This document shows, piece after piece, positions 1 through 11,075 of a stretch of DNA of 64,000 nt. Made by a program: the position numbers and the translations under genes. The notes under the pieces are model-generated. The model searched no databases and was not told where the DNA came from. It was given only the letters and a program-made list of their open reading frames with translations. Source of the DNA: Opisthorchis felineus. Taxonomy: Eukaryota > Platyhelminthes > Trematoda > Opisthorchiida > Opisthorchiidae. The stretch covers positions 565,214 to 629,213 of the forward strand of contig SJOL01006475.1 in assembly GCA_004794785.1 (NCBI GenBank), read 5' to 3'. Positions within the stretch are counted from its first letter, which is position 1, and every line of letters begins with the position of its first letter.

Positions 1-738
1 CCAGCTTTCGTGCAAGTAACATGCAGATTCACTTGGAGTTAACGACAGACAACTAAATCTCTTATCTATGAAATTGTTCAGCTGAACGCGTTGTGCAAAG
101 TTGTACAAAGTTTCCCTTGACGAGAAAATTTACGGTCATATGTTGAATATAGTGCCATGAGGGGGGCTTTTGTCCCACATTCTCATTTGAAGGATATCAT
201 TGGAGTGGGATTCATTTGGGTCATTTGTTAACACCAATGTAATTTTCAAATGAGTGAAGTTAATCATTTCCCTAAAGTTTGGTGCTCAATTAAGGCCTAA
301 AGATGATGGCAACTTTACAACTTTATCTATCTGATGAGCCCTGAGAAGAAGAGAAAGGTCGTGGGATACCAAATAGATTTTTTCAGTCATATAAGAAACA
401 GGAGTTACCAGTGGTGATTTCTGTAAGACAAAATATTTCGTTTGTTGTACTCAATGCATGAGCGGCTGGCCATCCCTATTCTTAGTTATACTCAAAAGTA
501 TTCTGCAAAAGCATTACTACTAGTAAACATTGTCTTCTTATTTTTTCATATCTCCGGAATAGTAGCTGAAAGTTTACCATAATTTTCTACTCATGTTTAC
601 TTTCCGATATATCGCCATTCAACGCAGTCCGTTACGTAGATTCATAAACCTGCGTTTCGCAAAGAAGGATTGTTTCCTAAAGAGAAAGTATTCAGTCACT
701 GACAGCCACAGCAAATTTATCCTCACAAAAGAATTCAC

Positions 739-889
739 CGTATTCCACAGCCAGTGGTCATCCCAATTTGAAGCTGAATTTTCAAACACATTGTTACTAT
801 ATGCGAAAGCCCTCAATAAATCCCAACATTCTTCATTGACGTTTTCCCAAATCACCGCCACTTCATTTAGTGAACTACTATTTTCAAAA
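739..889 (-). CDS. Possible internal exon, unknown protein
   Basis: On the minus strand an open stretch runs from a possible acceptor (ATAG ending at 890) to a possible donor (ACG|GTGAAT, intron starting at 738). It encodes about 50 acidic, asparagine- and tryptophan-containing residues, with a segment reading ENVNEECWDLLRAF. The entry phase would be 2 and the exit phase 0. No family is recognised. The plus strand is also open over the same bases, which weakens the case. The acceptor's pyrimidine tract is poor. Chance is a serious alternative. Confidence 0.2.
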
Positions 890-1081
890 CTATATCCCAA
901 GACATCTCAGCTAGTGAAATGTTCGCCCCGTTGTGCGTAGTAGAAAACGCGAGATCCACGGGAACGGATGTGGTTATAATTCCTAGTAGCCAATCGCTTA
1001 TGATTGCCGAGTAAATAGATTGGTTTTCTTTCTGTTAATTACAAAAAATCTCTCTCCTCGCCAAGCTAGATATCGAGCATT

Positions 1082-1360
1082 ATGTGCAAAAATGCTTTTC
1101 AAAATGGTACTAATCAGATGAATCTTGATGAGAGTACTGGCCTGCAGTCGCCGACACTTTTGCTTAGCCAATACAAACTTAATGTTACATATCACGACTG
1201 GTGTTCGTTCACAAGAACTTTGATATACCACAAAAAGTCAGTGAATCTTGGCCCAAACCAGGAATTGGTTAAACTAATTCACAGCGTATATTCTGAGTTT
1301 TTCAATAAAACAACAACCCACTTTACGGAAGTAGCGTCCAGAGGCATCCAGGCAGATTGA
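1082..1360 (+). CDS. Short ATG-initiated ORF, unknown
   Basis: A 92-codon ORF starts at a true ATG and ends in TGA. The product would be polar, with one short hydrophobic run and no signal peptide, membrane segment or motif that I recognise. The opposite strand is partly open as well. There is no promoter or polyadenylation signal close enough to support it. It may be chance or an exon fragment. Confidence 0.15.
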   Translation: MCKNAFQNGTNQMNLDESTGLQSPTLLLSQYKLNVTYHDWCSFTRTLIYHKKSVNLGPNQELVKLIHSVYSEFFNKTTTHFTEVASRGIQAD

Positions 1361-2365
1361 GCTTGGTCGAGTTGATTAGAATTGATTGTCACGACTAGCC
1401 GTGGAGATCAGGTTAAATCAAAACAAATTTACTCTGTAATGATAATTTACGTTGGTTTGTCACCAGCCATACGAATGGAAATATCAAACCTGAGAAAATG
1501 GTTCCGATTACAACGAATCCACAGACTATGCTTGTAAACCGAGGCAACTAAGGGCAATTGCTGCCTAATTAGCACCAGACGACCAGCAGAGAATATTTTT
1601 TAACCGACCGCAAAGAAGGACCAGCTGAGCTGCTGTCACCTACCCACTATGAGCTCTGTCTAGAAAACCACACAGCTGAGTTTTGCTTGAGAACGTTGGT
1701 AATAAAATTTACTTTGATTTATTTTCCTGAATTCTCACCGTGCGGTGAAATTACCCCGAAAATTACTCGAAGTACTAAAACTCAAGTGACCTGATATCAT
1801 CATTAGTAGAAATAGGTCAACAATCTTATTGCACTAGGTTGAATAAAAAGAATCGGGGGAGCCATTCACATAACCCTGCGAGAGGTCCTAAGCTCCCACT
1901 TTTTGACATGTACTTCATTACAATACTTGTGCTGAGGCATGTAGTGGGCATGGGATCACCAGTAAAATTGTCGGAAAATTTCGGAAAACAAACGTTAGAT
2001 TTTTTGCTGGGCAACGTTCCACTGTGACACAGGAGCTTCGTCAGGCCAAGTGACCGGGTCACTAGGTTGGTTAAGATTTAAGGCGAAAGGAGAACCACTC
2101 AGCTAAATCATGATAAATCCGTGTCAGGTATCAGCTAAAGTTTTTTGATTGTCAGGATTGGTCAGCAAGTGTTAAGACCAATAGGGAGCCTACATGGATT
2201 TGAATGCAGATTAGGTTCTAAGTCTTCCGGTTCGGTTCACGTGAATATTACTCCGAAAGTCTTTTATAATTTCTGTCCATTTGTGTGCAAAGGAGGGGGA
2301 TTCCTTTTTTTGCTTTCCTTTTTTGCTAATGATTCTATGTATATTGAAAAATATACCATCGATTT

Positions 2366-3320
2366 TCAAGTCGGTTCATTTAAGGCTGCTCTCTGCACGC
2401 TCGCCATCTGTGCTCTTTCATTTTCATCCACACTGTGGGGTTTGGCAACTTCAACTGCCTCAGTTGTCAGCCGCTCTGTTTTGAATCGCAGTCCCCGTCT
2501 TAATACTGCTACATTTTCCATTTGTGTTTCATGTCCTGTTTTCAACACATGTCCCCCCTTCACCGAGTTTTTGGCCAGCTATTCGTACTCGTCCTCAGTC
2601 CTTGCCACGCCAAATCTATTGTTGTTCCCTAGTTGTTTTTCCTACACAAACTTTAGTGCAATCAGCGCATTTGATTTTGTGCACACAGTCTCTAGTTCTT
2701 TACACTGGAAGGGGATCCTTCAACCAAATCAAAAATGAGCGTAACCTTTTTCTTTTCTGGTATGTCATTTGAATGTTGGCTCCGATCAACACTCTTTCAA
2801 TAACCGCAGATGTTTGCTCCTTTATATGGGGTAAATTCTGGGCCAGTCCATTCCTTCCTAGGTCTAGATAGCGGAGCCAAAATCGTTCCTAAATTCTGAC
2901 TAATATAACTCGCCGCGTATCCCTTTCCTTCAAGTCCGTTGGTAACTTTATTCTGGGCTGCTGTTCGATCGACCTCTCTGACTCGATTAAACTTTGATGA
3001 AATGATCTTAGCGTACACGGATTTTGGATGAGCTCATAAGTAGTTTAGAACGGTCTCTGTGCCTGTTGGCTTCTGACAGACGGTAGCTTCAATTCGCCCT
3101 CTGTTTTATCTGCCATACAGTCCAGGATGGATAGTGTGGTCGAAGTGGAATCTAGATCCATGATAAACTTGATGTGAGGCTCAGAATTATCTAGACACTC
3201 GTGTAGGATGTCGGCCTCATCATGCTTGATCATGCTTCCCAAAAACTCCTCAGCGGGCAATATCTGGCCACGGCCATTGTTCAAAATCTTCCTATGGATA
3301 TTGAATAGAACTTTCATCAC
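2366..3320 (-). mobile_element. Decayed Penelope-like element (RT C-terminal part plus GIY-YIG endonuclease)
   Basis: Read on the minus strand, three consecutive blocks in different frames follow the order of a Penelope-like retroelement. Block 1 (about 3320-3045) has the stretch after the catalytic motif, including HPxIKF-like EPHIKFIMDLD and a SILDCMADKTEGELKL segment typical of the RT palm. Block 2 (3018-2797) covers the linker after RT, with a degraded NG-YP-type motif near NGLEGKGYAASYI. Block 3 (about 2700-2366) has KIKCADCTKVCVGKTTRE, the cysteine-bearing start of the GIY-YIG domain, and then a GH-containing stretch ending near HSVDENERAQMASVQ. The YVDD-type catalytic region expected just upstream of HDEADI is unreadable. 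Frameshifts and stops separate the blocks, so this is a dead, 5'-truncated copy. The long plus-strand ORF over 2145-2738 is its antisense shadow. Confidence 0.8.
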
Positions 3321-6300
3321 ATAATATGCATGGATGAAACCACAAACTATACACTTTGAAATATGACTTTGACGTTATTTGGTGAGGATTTTTTAACCGG
3401 TCGGACAACGGGATGGTGGCGTGATGGCTCAGATAATGCGCTGTTTAGGTACGTGCAGTAAGTAATAGCATTTCATGGTTGATAGTGTTGAAATGCTTGA
3501 GAAACAGGTCTGTGGACAACCTGGGACACTTCAGTCAAGTCAGGTACCGGGCTCACCAAAAGTATGCAACCCAAGCCCTATTTACTGATACTTGATCGGC
3601 TGGCTGTTGATCTGCTCCAAACACAACAACAGCCAACTGGTCAGCTACTAGTAAGTACAACCGAGCTGCCAATACCCGGTTCATTTTAAAAGCTAAATTC
3701 TTAAGGTATGTTATCGACCTTGTTGATCGCTCAGTGTTTTATAATAGTTAATTTATTATTGGCGTCTTCTCATGCTAACGTCATCTAGTTACATGAAGTG
3801 TAGCACTGTCCTCTGGTAGCAGAGCGGAATCTTACACACACACTAGGTCGTGCGACGTGTGAACAGCTCAATGCATCACAATACACCTCATCACAGTTAA
3901 AATTCCACTATAGTCCACTGCAGCTGTTTGATCACGACGGAAGGTTGTATTTTGCTGTGCCTCCCACATGAGTGTCATATGCAAAATTGATTTTCGTTTC
4001 AGTATTATTTTTTCAAAATAAGCTCAGTATGACCCACAGCCAGAAAAAATCATCCCGGTTGTTGTGCTTAAACCGAGAGCTTGAACCTGAATTAACCCAA
4101 AAATGGTCCCAGCCAGTCATAACCAAGCAGTGTCGTTAGCTCAGCCAGAGTGAACAGCGCTGCAATATGGATAACGATGAAGGCTGCGACGTAAATAGTT
4201 ACGTGGACTCAGTTTTACAGTTTCATGCTGGTACTTCAATACAATTCAACAAGTTGTGATTAGCATCGGGTATACAAGTCAAATGTTCAGAAGCCATCCG
4301 TACCAAGTATTCGGTGATTTCGGTAATGTCGATTATGTATGATGGTCTTTAAACGGTTGCTGTCAACAAGCTAGGCGCGATTATCGCTGATAGACTTACA
4401 CAGTTTTGCTTATGAATTAGTATGGCGTGTTGACTTTAGGCTCTGCGTCTGGATTGTGAATTACTACTGAACTGATTAAAACAGTTTGATGGACGCTGTT
4501 CGCGCAGCGACGCTTCACATTCAAGTTTAAATCGAACAGCAACCTCACTTGACGTATAGACTAGGTGAATCCGACAAATATTTAGCTGCCTTGGAATGGA
4601 CTGTGCATACTGTTGCCCAGAAGTGACTTGTATATGCCGCCATACAAATTAGTAAGGAATACTCATAAACCATTGCAGCTATTCTACCTGGCGAACCGAT
4701 GCAAGCGACACATGGTGACAGCGTGTAGTGAGTTTACTTTGAAACCTGGTGCCTTGAAATTCCACCGACTCCGCTTGAAACTGAAATAAACTGAACTGAT
4801 CCATGGTTAGGCCTAACAAGTTTTTGGGGGCACAAACCGATCCGCTGGCACACATAGACTAGTGGATTGTTTAACTTCATTTTTCATACCAAGTTCCTTT
4901 ACCATGATGAACTGTGGTTCATCTGGCTTTTAATCTTGATTGAAATACTGGGGCAAAATTTACCCTCATTTATCATATTTTACACTTTCATTTTTCTGAA
5001 ATACGTGATTAGTTTAGCTAGGTGTCACTTATCAGGTAGGCTAACAGTCTTCATGATACGGTCAACGTTCGCCAAAATTTTGACCCTTATGAACGAATTC
5101 GTTCGGCATTCTCCACTGGTTTCGCTATTTCTGTGGTATGTTAGCCACAGGCACTGCATGAATTTTTTAAAAGTGTATCAAAATTTAGATTTTCTGAGTA
5201 ATATTTTGTCTGTTTCAGATTGCTTATCGCATGCCTAAAGTTTGCCGGAAGCAGGTTTGCTTTGCACATGTTTTTTGTGTTCACGCCTTTCCTTTTTTCA
5301 CTGCTGTTCATAATGTCACAGTATGAGGAATCTGGTTTGCTTAAAACAGTGGTGTTAGATCATGAATCCGAGTTTCGCATCTATTAAATCTCATAAGCAG
5401 TGTTTGTTCTTGGCCATATCGGACTGGGAAATTAGGACAGCTGCGTAGCTAAACGCGCCTGGAAACAACATCTAGGTAGGCGCAGGCATTGGCGCTTGAG
5501 TGGTGAAATCCGCTTGCCTAACGCCTTTAACGACGACTCAGTAACTGCCTTAGGTTATTCGATCAACTGGCACACCTGTCAGGACTTCCCAGTCGGGTAG
5601 TATTACAAACGCTCAGAACACGTCTGACTGTTTTTAGCTGACTGTGGGCAATTGGCTTGTTTGTACTATTTGCCTTCAACTCACTCTTGTTCGAAAAATT
5701 CCCCTTCAAACCATGTTGGGGCGTGAGGACCGGTCAAATAGGAGTGGTGTCAATACGATTTCTACCCATCTTTATTTATTCGGCTTGTACAGAAAAACCA
5801 TGAGAACAGAAGGATAAGATGACGGTGTGTTATAGCTATGACATCTTTTAGGCGTAGCCGTCCTGTCACACTTCAGTGACTGATACACGCTTTTGACTTT
5901 TTTGTTCGTTAGGGAGAACACACGCGTACATCGTTGTTTTATTATTTTATACTAACCTCGGGCGTAGCTTTCGACGATTGTATGATACGTATTTCAAACG
6001 TATAACAATAACAGACCATTTCTTCTGATGCTATATTCTTTTGCGACCTTCAGACATCAGTGAATCCTAGGTCGTCATCATAGAAAGAGAGTCAATAGAC
6101 AGTCGTCTCGGTTACACATTAAATGGTTACGCGCCGACTTTTTTTTTACTTTTTCTGTAATTTGAGAATTTCACTAAACTGCCACCGGCATGTCATAGTT
6201 CTGTCAAAGTTGTTCCCATTCCGGGAAAGTTTGTTGCTGATCGTAAACCTCCTTTCGCACCGTGAACATGTGATATCCCACTCCGACAGTTTGTAGATTT

Positions 6301-9300
6301 AGAGCAATAGAACAAACAATCACAAAAGTTAGACAGTGATATCAACGAGTAGCTTACATACTATGTTTCATTCTAACCCAAAGGGAACCAACAATGGTTC
6401 CCTTTCACGAGAAGCACAAGAAATTCAACGTATCCTTCTATAAAATACTTCCCAGTACAAAACATTATTTTAATTGCGTAAGTAGCGCATTTGCTACAAC
6501 TTAAACCAGAAAGGAAATATTGGAGCAGTTCTTTAAATCGGTGACTAAACCTACGCTGAGCTTTGATTCTGCGCCGCGACGACAGGTACTTCCGAGAGGG
6601 TATCATAATTTTTCAAACTACCAATGACATTGCGAGGGTAATCGCATACCACATAGTCCATAAACTGCCGTAAAATTGAATGATAACACCATGGTTTTAA
6701 CCACCCAGATTGCATTAGACTTCAAGACGTATACTTGTCCCTGTGAGATTTTTATACCGTGTAAGTGTTTATTCAGACGTCGACAAGCTTATAAGCTGAA
6801 ATTTACCAGTGGTTTTGAAAAACTCGTGCGTGTAATTTTACCACAGACCTTGCAAAAGTAAGTTTCGAAAATTGCAATCCGACGTTTTCTGTTTTAGAAA
6901 CATAAAGCTGACTAACTGGAAACTAAACTTTGGATTGCGCTCACTTTTTTAACCAGAAAAGGCAAATGACCTAAAAGCTAGTAAAGTTCAATTATTTTCT
7001 TTGTGAGAAAGTTCCCGAGCGTCCATTTTTGCAGCAAAACGCCACTGACACTGAGAACCTTATATGCACCATAAGGAAAAAGAATCATTGCAAGAATATA
7101 TCTCCCAGGAACTGACGCTAAAATGCCATTTTTATAAAGCTCCGCAATAAAATTTGGGTAACACCTAGAGTGAGTATCAGAGGGTTCGATGACCCCATGT
7201 GATAGTCGCAGATCTTACCCACGTTCGAACGCAAATTGCTGAGTTGAGGTAGTATCGACACGGGGAATACCCTCCCTCCTTGCCATGAACCTGAAAGTAG
7301 ACCGTAATGTGGTGAGAGGCATGAACTACAGCTGTGTCCTTCTGAAATGTTGTCATTCACACGTCTCCTCCTGTGTTATTTACAAGCTCGGTCAATGAAT
7401 GAACACAAATATTCTTGGATGATGACTGGCTCATAATCATTCAAGTTCTTCCTTTAGTTTTGGTTTTCCAATGAGGAACATGAGTTGTACCCTAATTTGT
7501 TTGCGGAGTCTATTTTAAAGTTTGTATCAAAATATATCAGAGTACATATCATGTATATCATTGTATATTAAAGTGTATATCAATATCTTGATAATGCATA
7601 TTTGCATCAGGAAGACCAAAGGGGCCGTTTCCCATACCGTGGGAGCAGATCGTTGGGAACCAATCATGTTTGTTCGGGGTCAGAAGCCCTGGTTCTGATT
7701 GTTCAGTAATATATGTTGGACCGTATGTGGCCAGCATATTACTTTCGTTTTCGTCATTCCCTCAGTTACATGAACTTTTAGGCAGCTACACTGGGATTCC
7801 CGGAAAGTTAGTTGGTATTTGCACAAAATGTAGAAAAACACCACCGAGTTAACCGAAAGTATGTGCAGCTCTACCCGCTTTGTTTAAAACCGGTGTTATT
7901 TGTTGGTCGTGCTAATTTTTTTCTTTAAGTAGCATCTACTTAAATGGGATACAAATGGGATCCATTTTGCATGGGTTTATAGGGGAATCTTCATTTTAAC
8001 TTGGCTTCGGAGAGGAGGTATGGCCCTCTAACGGATATCCGCAAGCAAGGTAGTCCAGCGTATGAACAGTTAATTAGACGGGACTAAACACAATTCTACA
8101 CCAAAAGTATAGTAGAGTTCAGCAATGCCTTGCCGATTCGGGTCTCCGATACCACCAGTGAAGCTTGAGAGATACGAACAGGTTGCTTAAGTTTATTCAG
8201 GGTACAAAAAACCTACGACTATTCCGATAATATGACCAGCATGAACGATCTTAAACCCCCTTTAGGAAGACGTCGTAGACTGATTCACGATGATACTTCT
8301 CGGATTAGCAAGCTGTTAGTAAGGTTGTAATTATCAGAGTTTTTGAAAACCTTCGGAATGACAATTGATCATTACCAAGCATACATATATCATATATATG
8401 AACATTTGATCTCATATCTAGTTTATCGTATGAAACCTAAGCTCCAGTCACAATTACGGAGAAAAACTTCATTCTTTCTAGCCTAGTAAGGGGTACTAGT
8501 ATAAGTATTAATCATTTTGGGTTGTCTTTCTTCCTTTTCAGACCTTAGAGGAAGATAGCTGAATTAAATGATCATTTTAGAAATTATAAACAAAGAATGG
8601 ATTTGGTTTTCCTTAGAGGATTTTTTCTTGATTAATGTCAGTCGACCGAACGGAAGTAAGTGCAAAACCAGTGATACGGTTCTCTTAAATCACAATGATT
8701 TGCATATTTGATAAACAGGTCAGTACATTAAGGAATGAGTGGAAATAATGTGCCCAGCAACGGCCTGTTTGTATGACTGATTTTGCCTGCTCATCAGGTT
8801 TTAACTGCAATTTATTGTGTCCATCTGCACGTGTTTCCCACGCTTGTGAGTTGTACGGGCGAGTCTATGTAAATAGGGGCGTTGCTTAAGAAGGAATTTC
8901 AGTTTTTGGTAATAATTTAAAGAGAACTGTGTCGCAGGTTTATCCTCTAGAGGTTACTGAAAATTGCGGCTCTGGATATCTAACAAACTTCGGCTAGCAG
9001 GTTAACTTTCAAACCCTCAGCTATGGACATTTGGCAGTGTCGTTACCAACCATTTAGACGGGATGAGTCGACAGTATTCATCAAACTTGCACTCCATTTC
9101 GCCCACTTAGTCGCTGGTTAACCGTTTAAGTGCCAACATTTTGAGGAAGCCCATAGCCAGTTTTGTGATGTCGCTGTTCTTAAAAAAAGAACGGAGGAAT
9201 TTCGAAACCTCAAAACTATCAGTATCATCTTGACGGCCACCTCTACTAAATACCACTAAAAAACTTCCACAAATATCCTTGGCTTTGCAGCTAGGATGTG

Positions 9301-10040
9301 TTACGGATCCAAGGCCACAAAACCTCGTCTTCCTGCAAATTGAGTGCCTAAGGTTGACTGGTAAGCTTAAATATCTTGGAATCAGTCATCCAATGCGACG
9401 GAAAAGTTCAAATCTTAGAAATGTTCAATATGAAATCCCAAGCTTAATTGCTTGTTTGTAGCTTTAGAGTAAACTTTGCATTTTGTTCGGGTGCCTGTTC
9501 GTTTCGACAGTCGTACTACATTACGACGATATACATATTGCTGGTTTTCAGTCAGTTTACCGTGAATAACCTAAAGGCTCAGAATATCTTTCTAATTTAA
9601 TCGAATCTCTACGGTGGCTTGAACTCGAATGCTTCAATCGTTCTGTTAAATCGCAACACACATGGGAACCGCTGAGTAATTATATTGATAGAGCTTTCAC
9701 AAGAAGTGACAATTTCTGCCAGAAAGACGAGGGGCATACTTAGCTTAAATACGAAGTGGATTATGTGCACTTAATCACCAGGCAGACTATGATGCACTTC
9801 AAGTCAGCGAATGAAACTTTGGGTGGAGCCCGAATTGTCCACTGAAATATGTTTCTCTCTCTCCAGGTTGTTCCTGAACACAGACACATTTATTGACCAG
9901 CTAGACAGATTCCACAGTTGGTGTTAGAAAATCGAGCAATATTTTTTGAAAGTATCATTCTATCAGCTACGACGGAGTTAATCATTAATGTGATGCATCC
10001 GATCTATACATATAATCCAAATAGAAGACACTCCACTTAC
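3321..10040. other. Long gene-poor stretch; possible intron of the downstream GPCR gene
   Basis: This lies 3' of the GPCR exon on the minus strand, so the receptor's remaining exons would be expected here or beyond the window. I searched the minus-strand open stretches for TM4-TM7 signatures and found none convincing. Low-complexity TATATCA-type sequence lies at about 7526-7600 and an AT-rich palindrome at about 8380-8405. Around 3418-3490 there is a tRNA-like A-box-type sequence (TGGCTCAGATAATGCGC) with only a poor B-box. A 123-codon hydrophobic plus-strand ORF at 4867-5238 lacks an ATG and splice support. Confidence 0.55.
3594..3642. repeat. Imperfect 16-bp inverted repeat (hairpin)
   Basis: GATCGGCTGGCTGTTG at 3594-3609 pairs with CAACAGCCAACTGGTC at 3627-3642, with three unpaired positions, around a 17-base loop. 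No flanking element boundary is visible. It could be a remnant of a small foldback repeat. Confidence 0.4.
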
Positions 10041-10390
10041 TTGTACAACAAAGTTGAATACCTTGCACCAGAAGAGGCCAAAAATCCAGCTGGTCAAGTA
10101 GTATTGTGATACAGTGATCGGACTTGTTAGGACGAGGTAGGTGAAATCGGTACAAGCCAGTCCTATGCAGAACGTCTCGTACACTAGCCGGTTGGACGTG
10201 CTGGTCAGTACGCATATCACAAGCAAATTGCCCAACAACCCAACAGCGGCAATAATAACGAATAAGCAGGATGTGATAAAAATAAAAATGTCCATTAATC
10301 TCCATGTATGAAGTAACGTTGTTGTGGACGATGTTGTGTTATGAAATCTGGAGATGTTAAATTTGTCTGAATGGTTCAATGAGCTCATTC
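10041..10390 (-). CDS. Rhodopsin-family GPCR, first coding exon (N-terminus to early TM3)
   Basis: This encodes the start of a seven-transmembrane receptor of the plasma membrane. From the probable start MSSLNHSD (ATG at 10388-10386) there is a short extracellular N-terminus with three N-glycosylation sequons (NHS, NIS, NTT). TM1 follows with the conserved GN of GLLGNLLVICVL, then TM2 with LACTD (Asp 2.50), a proline-containing end of TM2, the W-x-FG motif of the first extracellular loop and the TM3 cysteine in FGLFWCKVFNFVVQ. The reading frame is open further upstream to 10541, but a good acceptor (TTTTACATATTGTGTAG, ending at 10391) sits two bases before the ATG, so I start there. The exon ends at a strong donor, CAA|GTAAGTGG, phase 0. 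The pattern fits peptide-type or flatworm-specific rhodopsin receptors; the ligand cannot be told. TM3 to the C-tail must come from exons not found here. Confidence 0.75.
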
Positions 10391-10841
10391 CTACACAATA
10401 TGTAAAATATAAAATAATAATCACCGACTGGGGTTGCACCCGAATAGCAATGCGTGGATGCTTCAGATTCATGGCTTGAATACTACTTAGAAGAAAAATG
10501 GAAGTAAAACCGAAAATTCCGGCGAAATGTGACAAGCACAATATATTTGGACGATGTTTTCTGAAATTTCAATTGTTGTCGCTGCTGTTATCCAAGCATA
10601 CGTTTGATTTTTATTGGGCAACTGGTCGTTTCCCTCAGAGCGCTTCTGATTGGTCCACACAATTTATTTCCAACCAACGAAACGCCATTCTTGGGATTCG
10701 ATAAACTTAACGCTGTAAAGTGTGTTACAATTACAATTACAATCTTCAGCAATGTCAAACCCACAAATAGCTACGTGAGTACTAATAACCATATGTGGTT
10801 CTGCAGGTGTATTGACGAAAAAAACTGTAAGGACTAAATGC
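10391..10841. other. Sequence upstream of the GPCR exon
   Basis: This is probably a 5' intron or leader of the receptor gene on the minus strand. Its only open stretch is the unspliced upstream extension of the GPCR frame (10391-10541), which includes a hydrophobic segment but lies beyond the proposed acceptor. No promoter motif can be assigned. Confidence 0.4.
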
Positions 10842-11075
10842 ACTCATTTGCATACCATTTTGGTTTTGACGGAAGACTCACCTGGAACCCAGCTGAATCC
10901 CTCGTTTACGATGTTTGTAAACTTGGTTCCAGGTGAGTCTCGCGTCAAAACTAAATTGGTATGCAAATGAGAGTATTTTGCTAATTTTGTGCGATTTGGG
11001 TTCAAGTAGAACATAATGTTGACGGAAACTCGGGGACTGAGCCCACCTGATGAGACCCAAGAAGGACAAACCTAG
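10842..11075 (+). repeat. Foldback repeat with hammerhead-like 3' motif, member of a dispersed family
   Basis: Two arms of about 48 bases (10842-10889 and 10925-10974) are near-perfect inverted repeats. The left arm begins ACTCATTTGCATACCATTTT and ends with CACCTGGAACC; the right arm mirrors it. The central spacer holds AGCTGAATCCCTCGTTTACG. The element seems to continue through GACGGAAACTCGGGGACTGA to a CTGATGAGACC motif at 11047. The core module (CACCTGGAACCCAGCTGAAT followed by a CTCGTTT motif) recurs at 22765-22845 and 47921-48010. A protein-like reading of this family (ARLTWN..) appears in flatworm gene models as I recall them. It is probably a non-autonomous element related to Penelope or retrozyme families. 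Confidence 0.7.
11047..11071 (+). ncRNA. Degenerate hammerhead-ribozyme-like core
   Basis: CTGATGA is followed by a possible helix II (GACC, loop, GGAC partly paired) and then ACAAAC in place of the required GAAAC. The arrangement CUGAUGA - stem II - GAAA is the conserved hammerhead core found in Penelope-like elements and in schistosome SINE-like repeats. The substitution in GAAA and the weak helix III suggest a dead copy. It sits at the end of the foldback repeat, which is where such ribozymes occur in these elements. Confidence 0.35.

Larger units (their letters stand above)
1..2365. other. No recognisable gene; intergenic or intronic DNA
   Basis: Unique-looking sequence with short open stretches on both strands. 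I recognise no protein family, RNA gene or mobile element. A CTGATGAG at 331, followed after a spacer by GAAA, loosely resembles a worn hammerhead core, but no helices are evident. Two weak coding candidates inside this stretch are listed separately. Confidence 0.6.

Noticed and set aside
331..360. CTGATGAGCCC..GAGAAAGG, hammerhead-like
   Set aside because: Helices II and III do not pair and there is no repeat context.
2145..2738. 197-codon plus-strand ORF, the longest uninterrupted ORF in the window
   Set aside because: It is antisense to the Penelope-like GIY-YIG remnant, whose minus-strand motifs explain the region.
7118..7360. Minus-strand SSNPLILTLG with a following LLRSF, resembling the TM7 NPxxY end of the GPCR
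   Set aside because: The preceding residues are not hydrophobic enough for TM7, the tyrosine is absent and no splice pair fits.
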